Shown piece after piece: positions 26,102 to 26,444 of a stretch of DNA of 26,444 bases. Source of the DNA: Rhodoluna sp. (GTDB lineage Bacteria; Actinomycetota; Actinomycetes; Actinomycetales; Microbacteriaceae). The notes below the pieces were generated by a model that saw only the letters and a program-made list of their open reading frames with translations, was not told the origin of the DNA and made no database searches. Each line of letters opens with the position of its first letter. Position 1 is the first letter of the stretch. The DNA is taken from NCBI GenBank assembly GCA_026393335.1, contig JAPLAJ010000135.1, forward strand, positions 1 to 26,444. The letters are read 5' to 3'. The position numbers were made by a program, and so were the translations under genes.

Positions 26102-26444
26102 CCTCTGGCGCATAGCCCAGAAAGGCTCTTGTGTGGCTAAGGTCATAGGTGCGATCGTAGGCAAGTTGCGAAATCGTGTATCTTGACCGCTTAGGCTCTC
26201 GGCCTCCTAAAGCAAGCAATTCTCCGAATAGTCCAGCAGCCATGGCAATAGGTAATGGAACTGAGCTTATTCTTACCGAATCTGGCAAAAGCGAGGACTT
26301 AATAGCATCCGCTATAGAAGTTGCCTTGCCATCAGAAACGTTTAGCGTGATGTTTCCAGACCAACCTTTTTCAAATTTATCTATAGATAACTCCACTGCC
26401 TGACTAAAGTTCATCAAAGAAGTAAATTCGTGCATTGCTCTGCC
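26085..26444 (-). CDS. NAD-dependent epimerase/dehydratase-like protein, C-terminal part
   Basis: The frame is open from the right edge: three codons (Gly-Arg-Ala) precede the ATG at 26435, so that ATG is probably internal. It runs to the TGA at 26085-26087, giving 119 residues. The piece looks like the end of an extended short-chain dehydrogenase (sugar-nucleotide epimerase/dehydratase or 3-beta-HSD type): RAMHEFTSLMNFSQAVELSI resembles the H-V-x-N/D-x-x-A substrate-domain helix, NITLNVSDGKATSIADAI the typical NVSDG strand, and YDLSHTRAFLGYAPE the terminal motif (D-x-S-KA-x-x-x-LG-Y-x-P). The nucleotide-binding half lies beyond the window. Substrate unknown. Confidence 0.7.
   Translation of the reverse strand, partial: GRAMHEFTSLMNFSQAVELSIDKFEKGWSGNITLNVSDGKATSIADAIKSSLLPDSVRISSVPLPIAMAAGLFGELLALGGREPKRSRYTISQLAYDRTYDLSHTRAFLGYAPEANPAF

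Overview
The window looks like a piece of a moderately low-GC, probably planktonic actinobacterial chromosome. This rests on gene content (a single-chain glycine decarboxylase, TerC, an E. coli-type two-subunit PntA/PntB) and on promoter layout: several genes have a TANNNT -10 element 6-7 bases before the ATG and no Shine-Dalgarno, which is the leaderless architecture common in Actinobacteria. A freshwater Microbacteriaceae (Luna-type) relative is my best guess. That placement is inference; no rRNA or marker phylogeny is available.

Layout. 1-1781: 3' part of gcvP (glycine cleavage P-protein), running in from the left edge. 1850-3759: terC-family membrane protein and an aldo/keto reductase, joined by a one-base TAGTG stop/start overlap. 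3751-4230 (minus): glutathione-peroxidase-family thiol peroxidase, tail-to-tail with the reductase. 4325-5125: classical short-chain dehydrogenase. 5233-20740: two tandem paralogous giant secreted genes filling about 58% of the window. 20794-21786 (minus): membrane-anchored alpha/beta hydrolase. 21846-22316 (minus): UPF0114/YqhA membrane protein. 22484-25435: pntA-pntB, the proton-translocating transhydrogenase. 25499-26101: DUF998-like membrane protein. 26085-26444 (minus): C-terminal end of a sugar-nucleotide-epimerase-like protein leaving at the right edge.

The giant genes are the notable part. Both proteins have a Sec signal peptide, an N-terminal region with seven regularly spaced Cys pairs (perhaps a beta-propeller), a CnaB/SpaA-like domain, two CshA-type fibril repeats with Cys pairs, a long array of 'putative Ig' (He_PIG) domains (13 in the first; 9 clear plus 1 degenerate in the second), two Cys-containing Ig-like domains, and a basic C-terminal domain of about 200 residues that is much better conserved between the two than the arrays. 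No sortase signal or terminal membrane anchor is present, so that C-terminal domain is a candidate for an undescribed anchoring or export module. In the second gene an exact 34-bp tandem duplication (14780-14847), each copy containing a 7-bp hairpin, breaks the reading frame; removing one copy restores a 2411-residue protein. It is a pseudogene, a phase-variation switch or an assembly error. The second gene also carries a two-domain unit of exactly 182 codons repeated three times.

The remaining genes are ordinary metabolic and stress functions: one-carbon metabolism (gcvP), metal homeostasis (terC), peroxide defence (gpx), redox metabolism (two oxidoreductases, pntAB). Two clear rho-independent terminators close the giant genes. 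No tRNA, rRNA, CRISPR array, insertion sequence or integrase was seen.
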